In this document: positions 16,915 to 25,148 of the stretch, in pieces | How the letters are laid out: the number at the start of each line of letters is the position of its first letter | Position numbering within the stretch: position 1 is the stretch's first letter | Assembly (NCBI GenBank): GCA_017466405.1 | Contig: JAFTUF010000004.1 | Span: 1-38,381, forward strand | Direction: 5' to 3' | Length of the DNA stretch: 38,381 nucleotides | Origin: Bacteroidales bacterium | GTDB lineage: Bacteria; Bacteroidota; Bacteroidia; Bacteroidales; F082 | Notes under the pieces: generated by a model | The model's database searches: none | Seen by the model: only the letters and a program-made list of their open reading frames with translations | What the model was told of the DNA's origin: nothing | Made by a program: the position numbers and the translations under genes

Positions 16915-18513
16915 ATGCAAAACAAATTTCTGAAACCTGTAATATATGCCGCCGTCCTCATAGCAGGAATGTATCTCGGCATCTTCATAGCTAAATCTAA
17001 TGGTATCGGTTCTAACATAAGAAGCAGCGACAATACTTCATTGGTCAATGACGTGTTCTCTCTGATTGATAAGCAATATGTCGATACCGTAAACCTCAAT
17101 GCCTTGCAAACTAAAGCCGTCACTCATGTTCTCGAGTCGATGGACCCGCATAGCGAATATATCGAGCCTTCAATTCTTAACGAAGTCAACGAGAATCTCT
17201 ACGGCAGTTTCGATGGTATTGGCGTTTCATTCAGAATAGAAAAAGACACCATCACAATCATAGAGACCATCAAAGGAGGTCCTTCTGAAAAAGTCGGTAT
17301 CCTCGCTGGCGACAGAATAGTATATGTCGGCGACACCTTAGTAGCTGGAACGAAAGTCACTAACAAAGACGCCATGCGACTCTTGAAAGGTCCTAAGAAG
17401 ACCAAAGTCGATGTCAAGATTAAGAGACGCGGCATTGAAGAATTACTCGACTTCACCATCACAAGAGACGCCATCCCAACATACAGCCTCGACGTGGCTT
17501 ATATGATTGACGACAATATTGGTTTTATCAAACTCAGCAAATTCTCACAAACCACACATAAAGAATTCGTCGATGCTGTCAAGAAACTTCAGAAAGAAGG
17601 CATGACACAACTCATCCTCGACCTCAGAGGCAACACCGGAGGTTATCTCGGCGAGGCAGTAGGTATCGCCGACGAGATGTTAAGAGACAACAACCTCATC
17701 GTCTATACCGAAGGTGAGCACCGCGACCGCTCTTATATCTTTGCACGTCACAGAGGATTGTGGGAAGACAAAGACGTTGCAGTCCTCATAGACGAAGGCT
17801 CGGCAAGTGCCAGCGAGATTGTAGCAGGAGCGTTGCAAGACAACGACAGAGGCGTCATAATAGGACGTCGCTCTTTCGGCAAAGGTCTCGTCCAAGAACA
17901 ATTCGACCTCGGAGAAAACGGAGCGATACGTCTCACCGTGGCACGTTATTATACTCCTACAGGACGCTGCATACAAAAGCCTTTCTCTGGCGACAAAACG
18001 GAATATCTCCTTGAAGAATACGCACGTTACGAGACAGGTGAGATGTTTAATATCGACAGCATCCACTTCGCCGACTCGCTGAAATATATCACTCCAGGAG
18101 GCAAGACTGTCTATGGTGGCGGTGGCATCATGCCCGACATCTACGTCCCATTGGAAAACGACAGCACACAATATTTCTTCAACAAGATGGCAAACGCAGG
18201 TGTCTTGTTCCAATATGCCTTCGATTATTCCGATTCGCATCGTAAAGACATTATGAATTACGGCGACGCCAAGACATTCAACGAGAAGTTTGTCTTCAAC
18301 GACGCTATGTTCAAGGAGTTGATGAAACGTACTGAAGATAAAAATATCAAAGGTAACGATGCCGACAAGGGAAAAGCACGGGAACTCGCCGAGCCATTAT
18401 TCAAAGCATACGTGGCAAGAAACGTCTTCGGCGACGAAGCCTTCTATCCTATCTACGAGCCAATGGATGAGATTTTGCAAAAAGCCGTTGAGGAGTTGAA
18501 AGCTGAAAATTAA
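16915..18513 (+). CDS. S41 family carboxy-terminal processing peptidase
   Basis: 532 residues from ATG 16915. A start farther left would translate the palindrome array and is rejected. An N-terminal membrane anchor/signal (about 8-26) is followed by a PDZ domain (about 98-180) and the protease core. The Ser/Lys dyad is S298 in GSASASE and K323 in FGKGLVQ, with Q327 positioned as in CtpA/Prc. The family trims periplasmic proteins from the C terminus and regulates cell-wall hydrolases; the substrate here is unknown. The C-terminal about 100 residues extend beyond the minimal protease, as is common in Bacteroidota members. Confidence 0.93.
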   Translation: MQNKFLKPVIYAAVLIAGMYLGIFIAKSNGIGSNIRSSDNTSLVNDVFSLIDKQYVDTVNLNALQTKAVTHVLESMDPHSEYIEPSILNEVNENLYGSFDGIGVSFRIEKDTITIIETIKGGPSEKVGILAGDRIVYVGDTLVAGTKVTNKDAMRLLKGPKKTKVDVKIKRRGIEELLDFTITRDAIPTYSLDVAYMIDDNIGFIKLSKFSQTTHKEFVDAVKKLQKEGMTQLILDLRGNTGGYLGEAVGIADEMLRDNNLIVYTEGEHRDRSYIFARHRGLWEDKDVAVLIDEGSASASEIVAGALQDNDRGVIIGRRSFGKGLVQEQFDLGENGAIRLTVARYYTPTGRCIQKPFSGDKTEYLLEEYARYETGEMFNIDSIHFADSLKYITPGGKTVYGGGGIMPDIYVPLENDSTQYFFNKMANAGVLFQYAFDYSDSHRKDIMNYGDAKTFNEKFVFNDAMFKELMKRTEDKNIKGNDADKGKARELAEPLFKAYVARNVFGDEAFYPIYEPMDEILQKAVEELKAEN

Positions 18514-18521
18514 AAGTTGTA

Positions 18522-18567
18522 GAGACGCGTCAACGTAACCTTCAATAAATACACGTTGACACGTCTC
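18522..18567. terminator. Hairpin after the S41 protease gene
   Basis: GAGACG (18522-18527) pairs with CGTCTC (18562-18567), and GTCAACGT (18529-18536) with ACGTTGAC (18553-18560), with one C/A mismatch between the two stems. It begins 9 nt past the stop codon. The same outer stem is seen in the hairpin after fabD, so it is both a probable transcript end and a repeated element. Confidence 0.55.
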
Positions 18568-18634
18568 AATAATTATGACAGGTTGTCTTATAAAAAAATA
18601 ACAAACATTTCGTTAAAAAATGAAATAATTTTGC

Positions 18635-18642
18635 TATCTTTG
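18635..18642 (+). promoter_or_regulatory. -7 promoter box for DUF177-rpmF
   Basis: TATCTTTG matches TAnnTTTG and lies 21 nt before the ATG at 18664. It fixes the start of the downstream gene: any start farther left would be outside the transcript. No clear TTG -33 is visible. Confidence 0.65.
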
Positions 18643-18663
18643 CAACCCGATTTTGGGTATATT

Positions 18664-19194
18664 ATGAAAGCAGGTAACGATTACATATTGCCAATCGCAG
18701 GATTATCATTGGGTTATCACGATTTTGAATACAATATTGATGATAAATTCTTTGATAATTTTGAGTTCTCTGAAGTACAAAAAGCTAATGTAAAAGTGAA
18801 TCTTAACGTCGAAAAACACGAAAGAGAGTTCATTTTGACATTTAAATTCGAAGGCAGTGTGTTCATCGCTTGCGACAGATGTAACGACGAATATGAACAA
18901 CCAATAGAAAATGAAGTTGTCATATATCTGAAATACGGTCATGGTTATGAAGAAGAAGCCGACGATGTGATAGTGATTCCTTCAGAAGAAGGCGAGTTCG
19001 ACATCACTTCATTGATTTATGAATACATAATCTTGTCGCTGCCAATTCATAGAGTCCATCAAGACATCAACGACTGCAACCAAGAGGTGATAGATTATCT
19101 CGAAAACGCTAACAGTCAAGTCGAGGAAGAGACAGAAGAGATAGACCCACGTTGGAAATGCTTGGAAGAATTGAAAGAAAAAAAAGATAATTAA
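18664..19194 (+). CDS. DUF177 (YceD-like) protein
   Basis: 176 residues from ATG 18664, chosen because a TATCTTTG promoter lies just upstream. It matches the DUF177/YceD family: a beta-rich first half, a Cys pair in ACDRC (about residues 70-73) where most members carry CxxC, and an acidic C-terminal half (EEADDVIVIPSEEGEFDITS). YceD is encoded beside rpmF in most bacteria and is linked to 23S rRNA metabolism. Here rpmF follows after 23 nt, which confirms the assignment. In many genomes plsX and fabH come next; they are absent here. Confidence 0.88.
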   Translation: MKAGNDYILPIAGLSLGYHDFEYNIDDKFFDNFEFSEVQKANVKVNLNVEKHEREFILTFKFEGSVFIACDRCNDEYEQPIENEVVIYLKYGHGYEEEADDVIVIPSEEGEFDITSLIYEYIILSLPIHRVHQDINDCNQEVIDYLENANSQVEEETEEIDPRWKCLEELKEKKDN

Positions 19195-19217
19195 TTAACA
19201 ATAAAAAATAGTGTAAA

Positions 19218-19406
19218 ATGGCACATCCTAAGAGAAGACAGTCTCATACAAGAGGCGCTAAAAGAAGAACACATTACAAAGCAGAAGCTCCAACATTAGC
19301 AGTATGCAAAGAAACAGGTACAATCCATGTTTATCACAGAGCTTACTACGTTGATGGTGACTTATACTACAAAGGTAAATTAGTCATGGAAGGTGCTAAA
19401 AAATAA
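19218..19406 (+). CDS. rpmF: 50S ribosomal protein L32
   Basis: 62-residue L32. The basic start MAHPKRRQSHTRGAKRRTHY is characteristic. Only one cysteine is present (AVCKETG), so this is the zinc-free form lacking the CxxC pairs. It is co-transcribed with the DUF177 gene and closed by a strong terminator at 19449-19488. Confidence 0.96.
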   Translation: MAHPKRRQSHTRGAKRRTHYKAEAPTLAVCKETGTIHVYHRAYYVDGDLYYKGKLVMEGAKK

Positions 19407-19448
19407 TCCGATTTAGCATTTCACATTAAACGAGTTTTGTATAAGAAT

Positions 19449-19488
19449 AAATTTGTTTCGTCATAGATGAGACAAATTTTTCTTTTTT
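19449..19488 (+). terminator. Rho-independent terminator of rpmF
   Basis: AAATTTGTTTC (19449-19459) pairs with GAGACAAATTT (19469-19479) with one internal mismatch, followed by TTCTTTTTT. It begins 42 nt past the rpmF stop. Confidence 0.75.
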
Positions 19489-19496
19489 ATAAAAAA

Positions 19497-19521
19497 CCCC
19501 ACTTCTACACGAGAAGCGGGG
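19497..19521 (-). terminator. Terminator hairpin facing the minus-strand run
   Basis: CCCCACTTCT pairs with AGAAGCGGGG around a 5-nt loop, with one A/C mismatch. An A-run lies on its left (19491-19496), so read on the minus strand it is a GC-rich stem followed by T residues. It would act as a second stop for the minus-strand run ending with the PHP gene. Confidence 0.6.
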
Positions 19522-19550
19522 AAAAACAATATAAAGATTATGAAAAAAAT

Positions 19551-19590
19551 TCGACGTCTTGAAACACTATCAAAACGTCGATTATTTTTT
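19551..19590. terminator. Bidirectional terminator between convergent runs
   Basis: TCGACGT (19551-19557) pairs with ACGTCGA (19575-19581), with an inner TTGA/TCAA stem. It is preceded by seven A residues and followed by TTATTTTTT, so it works in both directions. It lies between rpmF (plus) and the PHP phosphatase (minus). The rest of the 304-bp gap holds nothing else I can support. Confidence 0.75.
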
Positions 19591-19710
19591 ATTATTATAT
19601 TTTTGCCCTTCTTTTCGTATGGAAAAATACAAGGTTTTGTTTAAATCTTTTTTCTATTAATTGAACGCGGACTTTGACTTCGACTGTTGAACCAATGTCA
19701 GCGTCAATTG

Positions 19711-20526
19711 TCAAAGTTCAAAACTCGGCTTCATTTCGTATCCTGCCGACGCTAAAGCCAACTCGGCTTCCTTGAAACATAAGGTCAGTTCTTCGGCTTT
19801 ATGCGAGTCAGAGCTTATCACCACAGGAATATCCATCTTACGCATGATAGGAAGAACCCATGTCGATGGATAGAAGTCATCGCTGCGTTTCTTATAAATA
19901 CCTCGCGTATTGACCTCAACAATCAGCGACTTCTCCTTAATCAGAGTCAGTGTCTCCAACAGAAGGTCGCGATACCATTTATCCTCCTCGCTGAAATATC
20001 TGTCTCTGTTGTGCATCTTTATCTTATCGAAATGTCCTACTATGTCAAACTCTTCCGTCTCAATCATCTCGTTATATTGATGGAAAAACGCCTTCACTCC
20101 TTTCCTGATGTCGCCACCAAAATAATTGTAAAGTCCTTCGTCGTAAGTCTCATATTTCGAGCCGTCGATAAACCACAACCTATCGACGTCGTTTCCTACG
20201 AGATGAACCGAACCGATAAGATAATCCAATCCGAGAGCCTCTTTTGTCTTCTTGAAATCCTTGACGATGCCAGGGATGAAGTCCATCTCCATCGAACAAT
20301 AAATCTTGATTTGGTCTTTATATTTCTCCTTCAAAGACTTTATCGTATCGACATAGTTCTGGACCTCACTATCCTTTATCGCGAAAGTGTTTTCAAAAGG
20401 CACCGGCGAATGGTCGGAGAAACCGAGCGTCGTCAAGCCTTGTCTGATAGCTTCCTGCACCACTTCTTCCGCTGTGGATTTGCCGTCGGAGAAAATGGTA
20501 TGAGTATGTAAGTTAAATTTCTGCAT
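19711..20526 (-). CDS. PHP-domain histidinol-phosphatase family protein
   Basis: 271-residue polymerase-and-histidinol-phosphatase (PHP) metal hydrolase. Metal ligands are visible as H7 and H9 in HTHTIFSD, in FSDHSPVPFENTF, the glutamate in CSMEMDFI, GSVHLVG, and the late SSDSHKAEEL. This order fits the HisJ/HisK histidinol-phosphatase branch, but no other his gene is near, so the physiological substrate is uncertain. Its first 14 bases overlap the end of the U32 gene, implying coupled translation. Confidence 0.83.
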   Translation of the reverse strand: MQKFNLHTHTIFSDGKSTAEEVVQEAIRQGLTTLGFSDHSPVPFENTFAIKDSEVQNYVDTIKSLKEKYKDQIKIYCSMEMDFIPGIVKDFKKTKEALGLDYLIGSVHLVGNDVDRLWFIDGSKYETYDEGLYNYFGGDIRKGVKAFFHQYNEMIETEEFDIVGHFDKIKMHNRDRYFSEEDKWYRDLLLETLTLIKEKSLIVEVNTRGIYKKRSDDFYPSTWVLPIMRKMDIPVVISSDSHKAEELTLCFKEAELALASAGYEMKPSFEL

Positions 20527-21763
20527 CTACAACCTTATAAACTTTATCACCTCTTCTTATCACGTCTTTGGTAGGTATCGAACAGAGTTCGCCTTTTTCG
20601 GTAGATTCCACCGGTTTAAGATCTACTCTTATCTCCGAAATCTTATCTTCATAGACGCCTGTCGTTGGACCTATTATCATAATGTCGTCGCCGACTTTCA
20701 AGTCTTGTGTCTCCATTTTTATCTCAGCAACATTAATCTTTCCGAAGAAATTTGTCACTGTTCCTACGAAGACCTTCGTCTTTGTTGCTTGAGATCCGTA
20801 ACGTTGAGTCCACTCGCCCATCTTTCTTCCGAGATAATAACCGTCCCAGAAATCGCGGTTATATACGCTGCGCAGACGTTCTGTCCATCTCTCAATTTTC
20901 TCTTCTGTGAACTCGCCGTTTCTTATCGCTTCGACGGCTTCGCTATAGACGCCTACTGTCACCTTAGTATATTCCGGAGAGCGGCCGCGTCCTTCTATCT
21001 TCAAGACTTTCACGCCAGCGTCGAGGAGCTTATCCAAGAAAGGAAGAGTGCATAAGTCTTTAGGCGACATGATATATTCATTCTCGATGGCAAGTGTTAT
21101 CTCCTTGTCGCGATCCTGCACCTCATAACCACGGCGACATGGTTGTACGCAAGCGCCTCTGTTAGCAGAAGTGTTGAAGTTGTCGAGGCTGAGATAACAT
21201 TTTCCTGAGACAGCCATACAGAGAGCACCGTGACAGAAAGTCTCTATACGAATCAACTCGCCTTTAGGTCCTCTGATATTCTGTTCTTCTATCTTTCTCG
21301 TGATGGCTTTCACCTGATTGACTGACACCTCGCGAGCTGTCACCATGACATCGGCAAACTGAGAATAATACTTTATTGCTTCAATATTGGTGATGTTACA
21401 CTGAGTTGACATGTGAACCTCCACTCCTATCTGTCGCGCATATTGTATGACGCTCTGGTCGGAGGCTATGATTGCGGAAATGCCGTTAGCCTTCACTGCG
21501 TCAACGAGCTGACGCATCTCTTCGAGTTCCTCGTCGAAGACAACGGTGTTTATTGTGACATAACTTTTTACGTTATGCTCATCGCAGATAGTGGCGATGT
21601 TATGAAGGTCGTCCAAGGTAAAGTTTTTGGTTGACTTAGAGCGCATGTTTAATCTTCCGATTCCAAAATAGACCGAGCCTGCGCCAGCTTGGATGGCTGC
21701 CGATAGAGCCTCGTATGAACCTACCGGCGCCATAATTTCTATGTCGTTATACTTTCTTTCCAA
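20513..21763 (-). CDS. U32 family protein (TrhP/YegQ-like)
   Basis: 416-residue member of the peptidase-U32 family. Current knowledge places such proteins in RNA hydroxylation (TrhP/YegQ and RlhA) rather than proteolysis. The N-terminal barrel begins IMAPVGSYEALSAAIQAGA; the family signature EVHMSTQCNITN and the clustered cysteines in FCHGALCMAVSGKC and GACVQPC suit an Fe-S or metal site. Length is close to TrhP (about 450), which in E. coli makes 5-hydroxyuridine in tRNA. It lies 36 nt after pgi and overlaps the PHP gene. Confidence 0.83.
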   Translation of the reverse strand: MERKYNDIEIMAPVGSYEALSAAIQAGAGSVYFGIGRLNMRSKSTKNFTLDDLHNIATICDEHNVKSYVTINTVVFDEELEEMRQLVDAVKANGISAIIASDQSVIQYARQIGVEVHMSTQCNITNIEAIKYYSQFADVMVTAREVSVNQVKAITRKIEEQNIRGPKGELIRIETFCHGALCMAVSGKCYLSLDNFNTSANRGACVQPCRRGYEVQDRDKEITLAIENEYIMSPKDLCTLPFLDKLLDAGVKVLKIEGRGRSPEYTKVTVGVYSEAVEAIRNGEFTEEKIERWTERLRSVYNRDFWDGYYLGRKMGEWTQRYGSQATKTKVFVGTVTNFFGKINVAEIKMETQDLKVGDDIMIIGPTTGVYEDKISEIRVDLKPVESTEKGELCSIPTKDVIRRGDKVYKVVDAEI

Positions 21764-21799
21764 TTCTAAAAAATTAATAATACAACAATTATATTTAAA

Positions 21800-23143
21800 C
21801 TACTTTATTCTTTCTCTGAGAGATGCTGCTCTTTCTTCGAAGCCTTTCTTTCCGAGGAGAGCGAACATATTTTTCTTGTAAGCCTCGACACCTGGCTGGT
21901 CGAAAGGATTCACTTCCAACATATAACCGCTTAAGGCACAACCCATCTCGAAGAAATAAATCAACTCTCCTATTGTAGAAGCCGATATTTCCGGAATCTG
22001 GATAATGATGTTAGGAACGCCGCCATCGACATGAGCTAAGATTGTTGCTGTCTCGGCGGTGCTGTTAACTTCGGAGAGACGTTTGCCCGCGATATAATTA
22101 AGTTGGTCGAGGTCGTTGTCAGCGAGAGGTATTCTTATTTCTCTTGAAGGTTTCTCGACGGAGATGATGGTCTCGAACAAGTTACGTAATCCTTCTTGGA
22201 TATATTGTCCCATCGAGTGAAGGTCGGTGGTGAAGGTGTCGGATGCCGGGAAGATACCTTTTCCTTCTTTGCCTTCGCTCTCGCCGTAGAGCTGTTTCCA
22301 CCATTCTGCGATATAATGCAAACGAGGCTCGTAGCTGACTAAGATTTCGTTTGTCTTTCCATCGTGATATAAAGCCTGACGTGCCACTGCATATTGAGCG
22401 ACGACATTATTACTGTTGCTGTTTTCCTTGCAATACTTCTCCATTGCCAAGGCGCCGTTGACGAGTTCTTCGATGTCTATTCCAGCCACTGCGATAGGAA
22501 GCAATCCTACTGGAGTAAGCACCGAATAACGTCCGCCTACATTATCTGGAACGATGTATGTCTTGTAGCCTTCTGTGTTAGCGAGAGTCTTGAGAGCTCC
22601 TCTTTCTTTGTCGGTGATTGCCACGATACGCGACTTAGCTTCTTCCTTGCCGTATTTGTTTTCGAGATGATTCTTCAAGATACGGAACGCCACTGCTGGC
22701 TCAGTCGTTGTTCCCGACTTAGAGATAACAGCCATAGAGTAGTCTTTCTTGTCTAAGAGTTCGAGAAGTTCAACAAGATAATCTTCGCTCATGTTATGAC
22801 CTGCATAGACTATCTGTGTCTCATTGGCTTTGTTCATCAAGGAAGCGAACTGATGAGTGAGAGACTCGATGACAGCTCTTGCTCCGAGATAAGAACCGCC
22901 GATGCCTACCACGACAAATACTTCCGACTTCTTACGTAACAACTCAGCCTGATTTTTAATGTCTTGGATAAATTCTTTTGTCATCTCTGAAGGAAGAGTC
23001 ACCCAACCTAAAAAGTCGTTACCTGCTCCCGATTTATCATATATAGTTTTGAATGTGCTTTCTATTTTATTCTCATATTCACGAAGCTGTTCATCTGTGA
23101 CGAAACTTCTGATGTGTTTAAGGTCTGTGTTTGTTTGTATCAT
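21800..23143 (-). CDS. pgi: Glucose-6-phosphate isomerase
   Basis: 447-residue Pgi interconverting glucose-6-P and fructose-6-P. The motifs VVGIGGSYLGARAVIE and SKSGTTTEPAVAFR (sugar-phosphate binding), a GGRYSVLTPVG segment and the C-terminal EVNPFDQPGVEAYKK are all present. It is of the shorter (about 450-residue) bacterial type. It follows the EEP-fold gene by 26 nt and precedes the U32 gene by 36 nt on the same strand, with no promoter box seen, so it may be part of a long run from the atp genes. Confidence 0.96.
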   Translation of the reverse strand: MIQTNTDLKHIRSFVTDEQLREYENKIESTFKTIYDKSGAGNDFLGWVTLPSEMTKEFIQDIKNQAELLRKKSEVFVVVGIGGSYLGARAVIESLTHQFASLMNKANETQIVYAGHNMSEDYLVELLELLDKKDYSMAVISKSGTTTEPAVAFRILKNHLENKYGKEEAKSRIVAITDKERGALKTLANTEGYKTYIVPDNVGGRYSVLTPVGLLPIAVAGIDIEELVNGALAMEKYCKENSNSNNVVAQYAVARQALYHDGKTNEILVSYEPRLHYIAEWWKQLYGESEGKEGKGIFPASDTFTTDLHSMGQYIQEGLRNLFETIISVEKPSREIRIPLADNDLDQLNYIAGKRLSEVNSTAETATILAHVDGGVPNIIIQIPEISASTIGELIYFFEMGCALSGYMLEVNPFDQPGVEAYKKNMFALLGKKGFEERAASLRERIK

Positions 23144-23169
23144 GACAATTTATTTTAATTGTTTATATA

Positions 23170-24207
23170 TTAATGATTTATGTTCTTATGATTACCTACT
23201 TCTGCATCGATTTGCAGCTTCAATATAACAGGAAGATGGTCGGAACTATAACATAAGGCATCTGCTACTTCTTGTGACACGGCGCTGTTTGACGAGGCGT
23301 TGATACTCTCATTAAAATGGTTTCCGTCATTACCGAAAGCCTCGTATGAATCTGCAACATATCTCACTCCATCTCTACCTGTGCTTATACTCTCCGACAT
23401 CAATATAAAATCGAAACGACTATCCAATCCTCCGTCAGAGGCACATCCTTCGTTTTCGGAGCTCGTCGATTGCGTATGATAGTCCTTATATTGATAATTG
23501 TTATTCCAATCACCGACTGCCGAAGGTCCAAGAGGATCTATAAAATAAGAATTCGGATAGGTGATATTATTCGTCATGAGTTTATAAGCAGGTTCTTCTG
23601 AATTATAGAAGTTAAAATCACCCATTATCAAAACGTTCTTCTCTTTATAATATTTCTCGAGATAATTCATCGTGCTTTGAATCATGACTTTGCGTTTAAA
23701 CTTATCCTCATTGCCGCCGCCTGCTTTAAGATGTCCTACCACACAAACCAATTCGATGGTATCGCCTTGAGCAAGTTCATCAGTATTAAAATACATCTCA
23801 TAGACATCGATGTCACGAATAAAAGTCTGTGCCACGCTATGACGTCTCATCGTGAGTTTATCAGAATCGTAGAATATGCAGTTGATGATATTAGAACTTG
23901 CCATATTAATAATAGGTGTCGATTTCCAAGTGTCAACACCATTGATATTCAAGTTAGAACTTAGAAACGACTCTACAAGACTCTCATCTGCTCCGAACTC
24001 ACAGACCGTCATAATATCAGGTCTCACCTCTTCGAGTATGGTTCTTATATAAGCGTTTTTCTCTTCAACATTATTATTATTCGCATTGCACCAGCCTGTA
24101 TTTGTTCCATAATAAAGAAGATTATACTGCATCACCTTCACCTCATCTTGCGAGAAGGAAGACACATAAAACATTATCAAGCATGCAAGTACAAATAATC
24201 TTTTCAT
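23170..24207 (-). CDS. Secreted endonuclease/exonuclease/phosphatase family protein
   Basis: 345 residues. Signal peptide at 1-19 (FYVSSFS-Q), then a DNase I-like EEP fold: VMQYNLLYYG (Asn of the metal site), TVCEFGADE (catalytic Glu), VVGHLKAGGG, LIMGDFNFYNSE (Asp/Asn pair) and the final SSDHLPVILKL (Asp-His). All catalytic positions are intact. There is no T9SS sorting domain, so it is probably periplasmic. It could be a nuclease or a phosphodiesterase. It is 24 nt downstream of atpG, probably by chance of operon growth. Confidence 0.88.
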   Translation of the reverse strand: MKRLFVLACLIMFYVSSFSQDEVKVMQYNLLYYGTNTGWCNANNNNVEEKNAYIRTILEEVRPDIMTVCEFGADESLVESFLSSNLNINGVDTWKSTPIINMASSNIINCIFYDSDKLTMRRHSVAQTFIRDIDVYEMYFNTDELAQGDTIELVCVVGHLKAGGGNEDKFKRKVMIQSTMNYLEKYYKEKNVLIMGDFNFYNSEEPAYKLMTNNITYPNSYFIDPLGPSAVGDWNNNYQYKDYHTQSTSSENEGCASDGGLDSRFDFILMSESISTGRDGVRYVADSYEAFGNDGNHFNESINASSNSAVSQEVADALCYSSDHLPVILKLQIDAEVGNHKNINH

Positions 24208-24231
24208 TCCGATATGTTATTATTCACAACC

Positions 24232-25140
24232 TTAATTCTTCTGTGCATCGGCGCCGCTCACTATCTCGACGAGTTCGTTGGTGATAGCCGACTGACGAGC
24301 CTTATTATATGTAAGATTTAGTTCCTTCAGAAGTTCTGTCGCATTGTCGGTAGCCTGCGTCATCGAGAGCATACGTGCTCCCTGTTCTGAAGTAAAGCTA
24401 TCCAGCAAAATCTTATACACCTGCATCTTCAACGACTTAGGAACCATCTCGCCATATATATCTTCCTTATTAGGCTGAAAGATATATTCAACACCCGTTC
24501 CCGCACTCATTCCCGCTCCCGCTCCCGTTCCCGCACTCGTTCCCGTTCCCGTATTTATAGGCAGAAACTGTTCCGTCACCAAAATCTGTGTCGCGGCATT
24601 TTTGAACTGATTATAGACAAATACTATCTTATCGTATTTTTTCTCTATGAACATCTGCATCAGCTGCTCAGCAAAAAGAGCTGCTTTTTCGTATGTGAGA
24701 TTATCCAACAAAGAACTCTCGTTTCCCACGACAGGCATCTTCTTAAACTTCAATGTCTCTTCCACTTTAGAGCCGACACATAATATATCCAGTCTCTGAC
24801 TCTCCAAGAAATCCTTAAATTCTTCGTTGATAAGATTTATCGTCGAACGTATGACGTTGGCGTTGAACACGCCGCACAGACCTTTGTTTGAAGATATAGG
24901 TATGATGAGGACTCTCTCCACAGGACGCTCTTCTGCATAAACGCTGCTCACATCACTATCGATGCCATTGGTGATGTTTCTCATTATCTCACTGAACTTC
25001 TCGGCGTACGGGCGTAACGCCAAGATAGCGTTCTGCGACTTACGCAGCTTCGACGCAGCCACCATCTTCATGGCACTCGTAATCTGCTTCGTCGAGTTGA
25101 CCGACTCTATTCTTGTCCTGACTTCTTTAAGGTTTGCCAT
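24232..25140 (-). CDS. atpG: ATP synthase subunit gamma, with a low-complexity insert
   Basis: 302-residue rotor shaft of F1. The N-terminal helix (TRIESVNSTKQITSAMKMVAASKLRK) and the C-terminal helix (NATELLKELNLTYNKARQSAITNELVEIV) are typical and intact. Residues 196-217 are a Gly/Thr/Ala/Ser repeat (T-G, A-G, S-A units) encoded by GGAACG/GGAGCG hexamers; it replaces the usual variable loop between QFLPI and YIFQP, and makes the chain slightly longer than the roughly 290 residues usual in the phylum. The reading frame is intact. It is the last subunit of the atpBEFHAG run. Confidence 0.95.
   Translation of the reverse strand: MANLKEVRTRIESVNSTKQITSAMKMVAASKLRKSQNAILALRPYAEKFSEIMRNITNGIDSDVSSVYAEERPVERVLIIPISSNKGLCGVFNANVIRSTINLINEEFKDFLESQRLDILCVGSKVEETLKFKKMPVVGNESSLLDNLTYEKAALFAEQLMQMFIEKKYDKIVFVYNQFKNAATQILVTEQFLPINTGTGTSAGTGAGAGMSAGTGVEYIFQPNKEDIYGEMVPKSLKMQVYKILLDSFTSEQGARMLSMTQATDNATELLKELNLTYNKARQSAITNELVEIVSGADAQKN
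24490..24555 (-). repeat. Coding hexamer repeat in atpG
   Basis: 66 bp of GGAACG/GGAGCG/AGTGCG units encoding residues 196-217. A larger period of two related 18-bp blocks (GGA A(C/T)G AGT GCG GGA ACG) is also visible. Like the tract in dnaX it is GC-rich, 6-bp based and frame-neutral. Confidence 0.85.
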
Positions 25141-25148
25141 AACGTCTG

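Noticed and set aside
18556-18663. N-terminal extension of the DUF177 protein
   Set aside because: The TATCTTTG promoter at 18635-18642 lies inside it, so the extension would not be transcribed.
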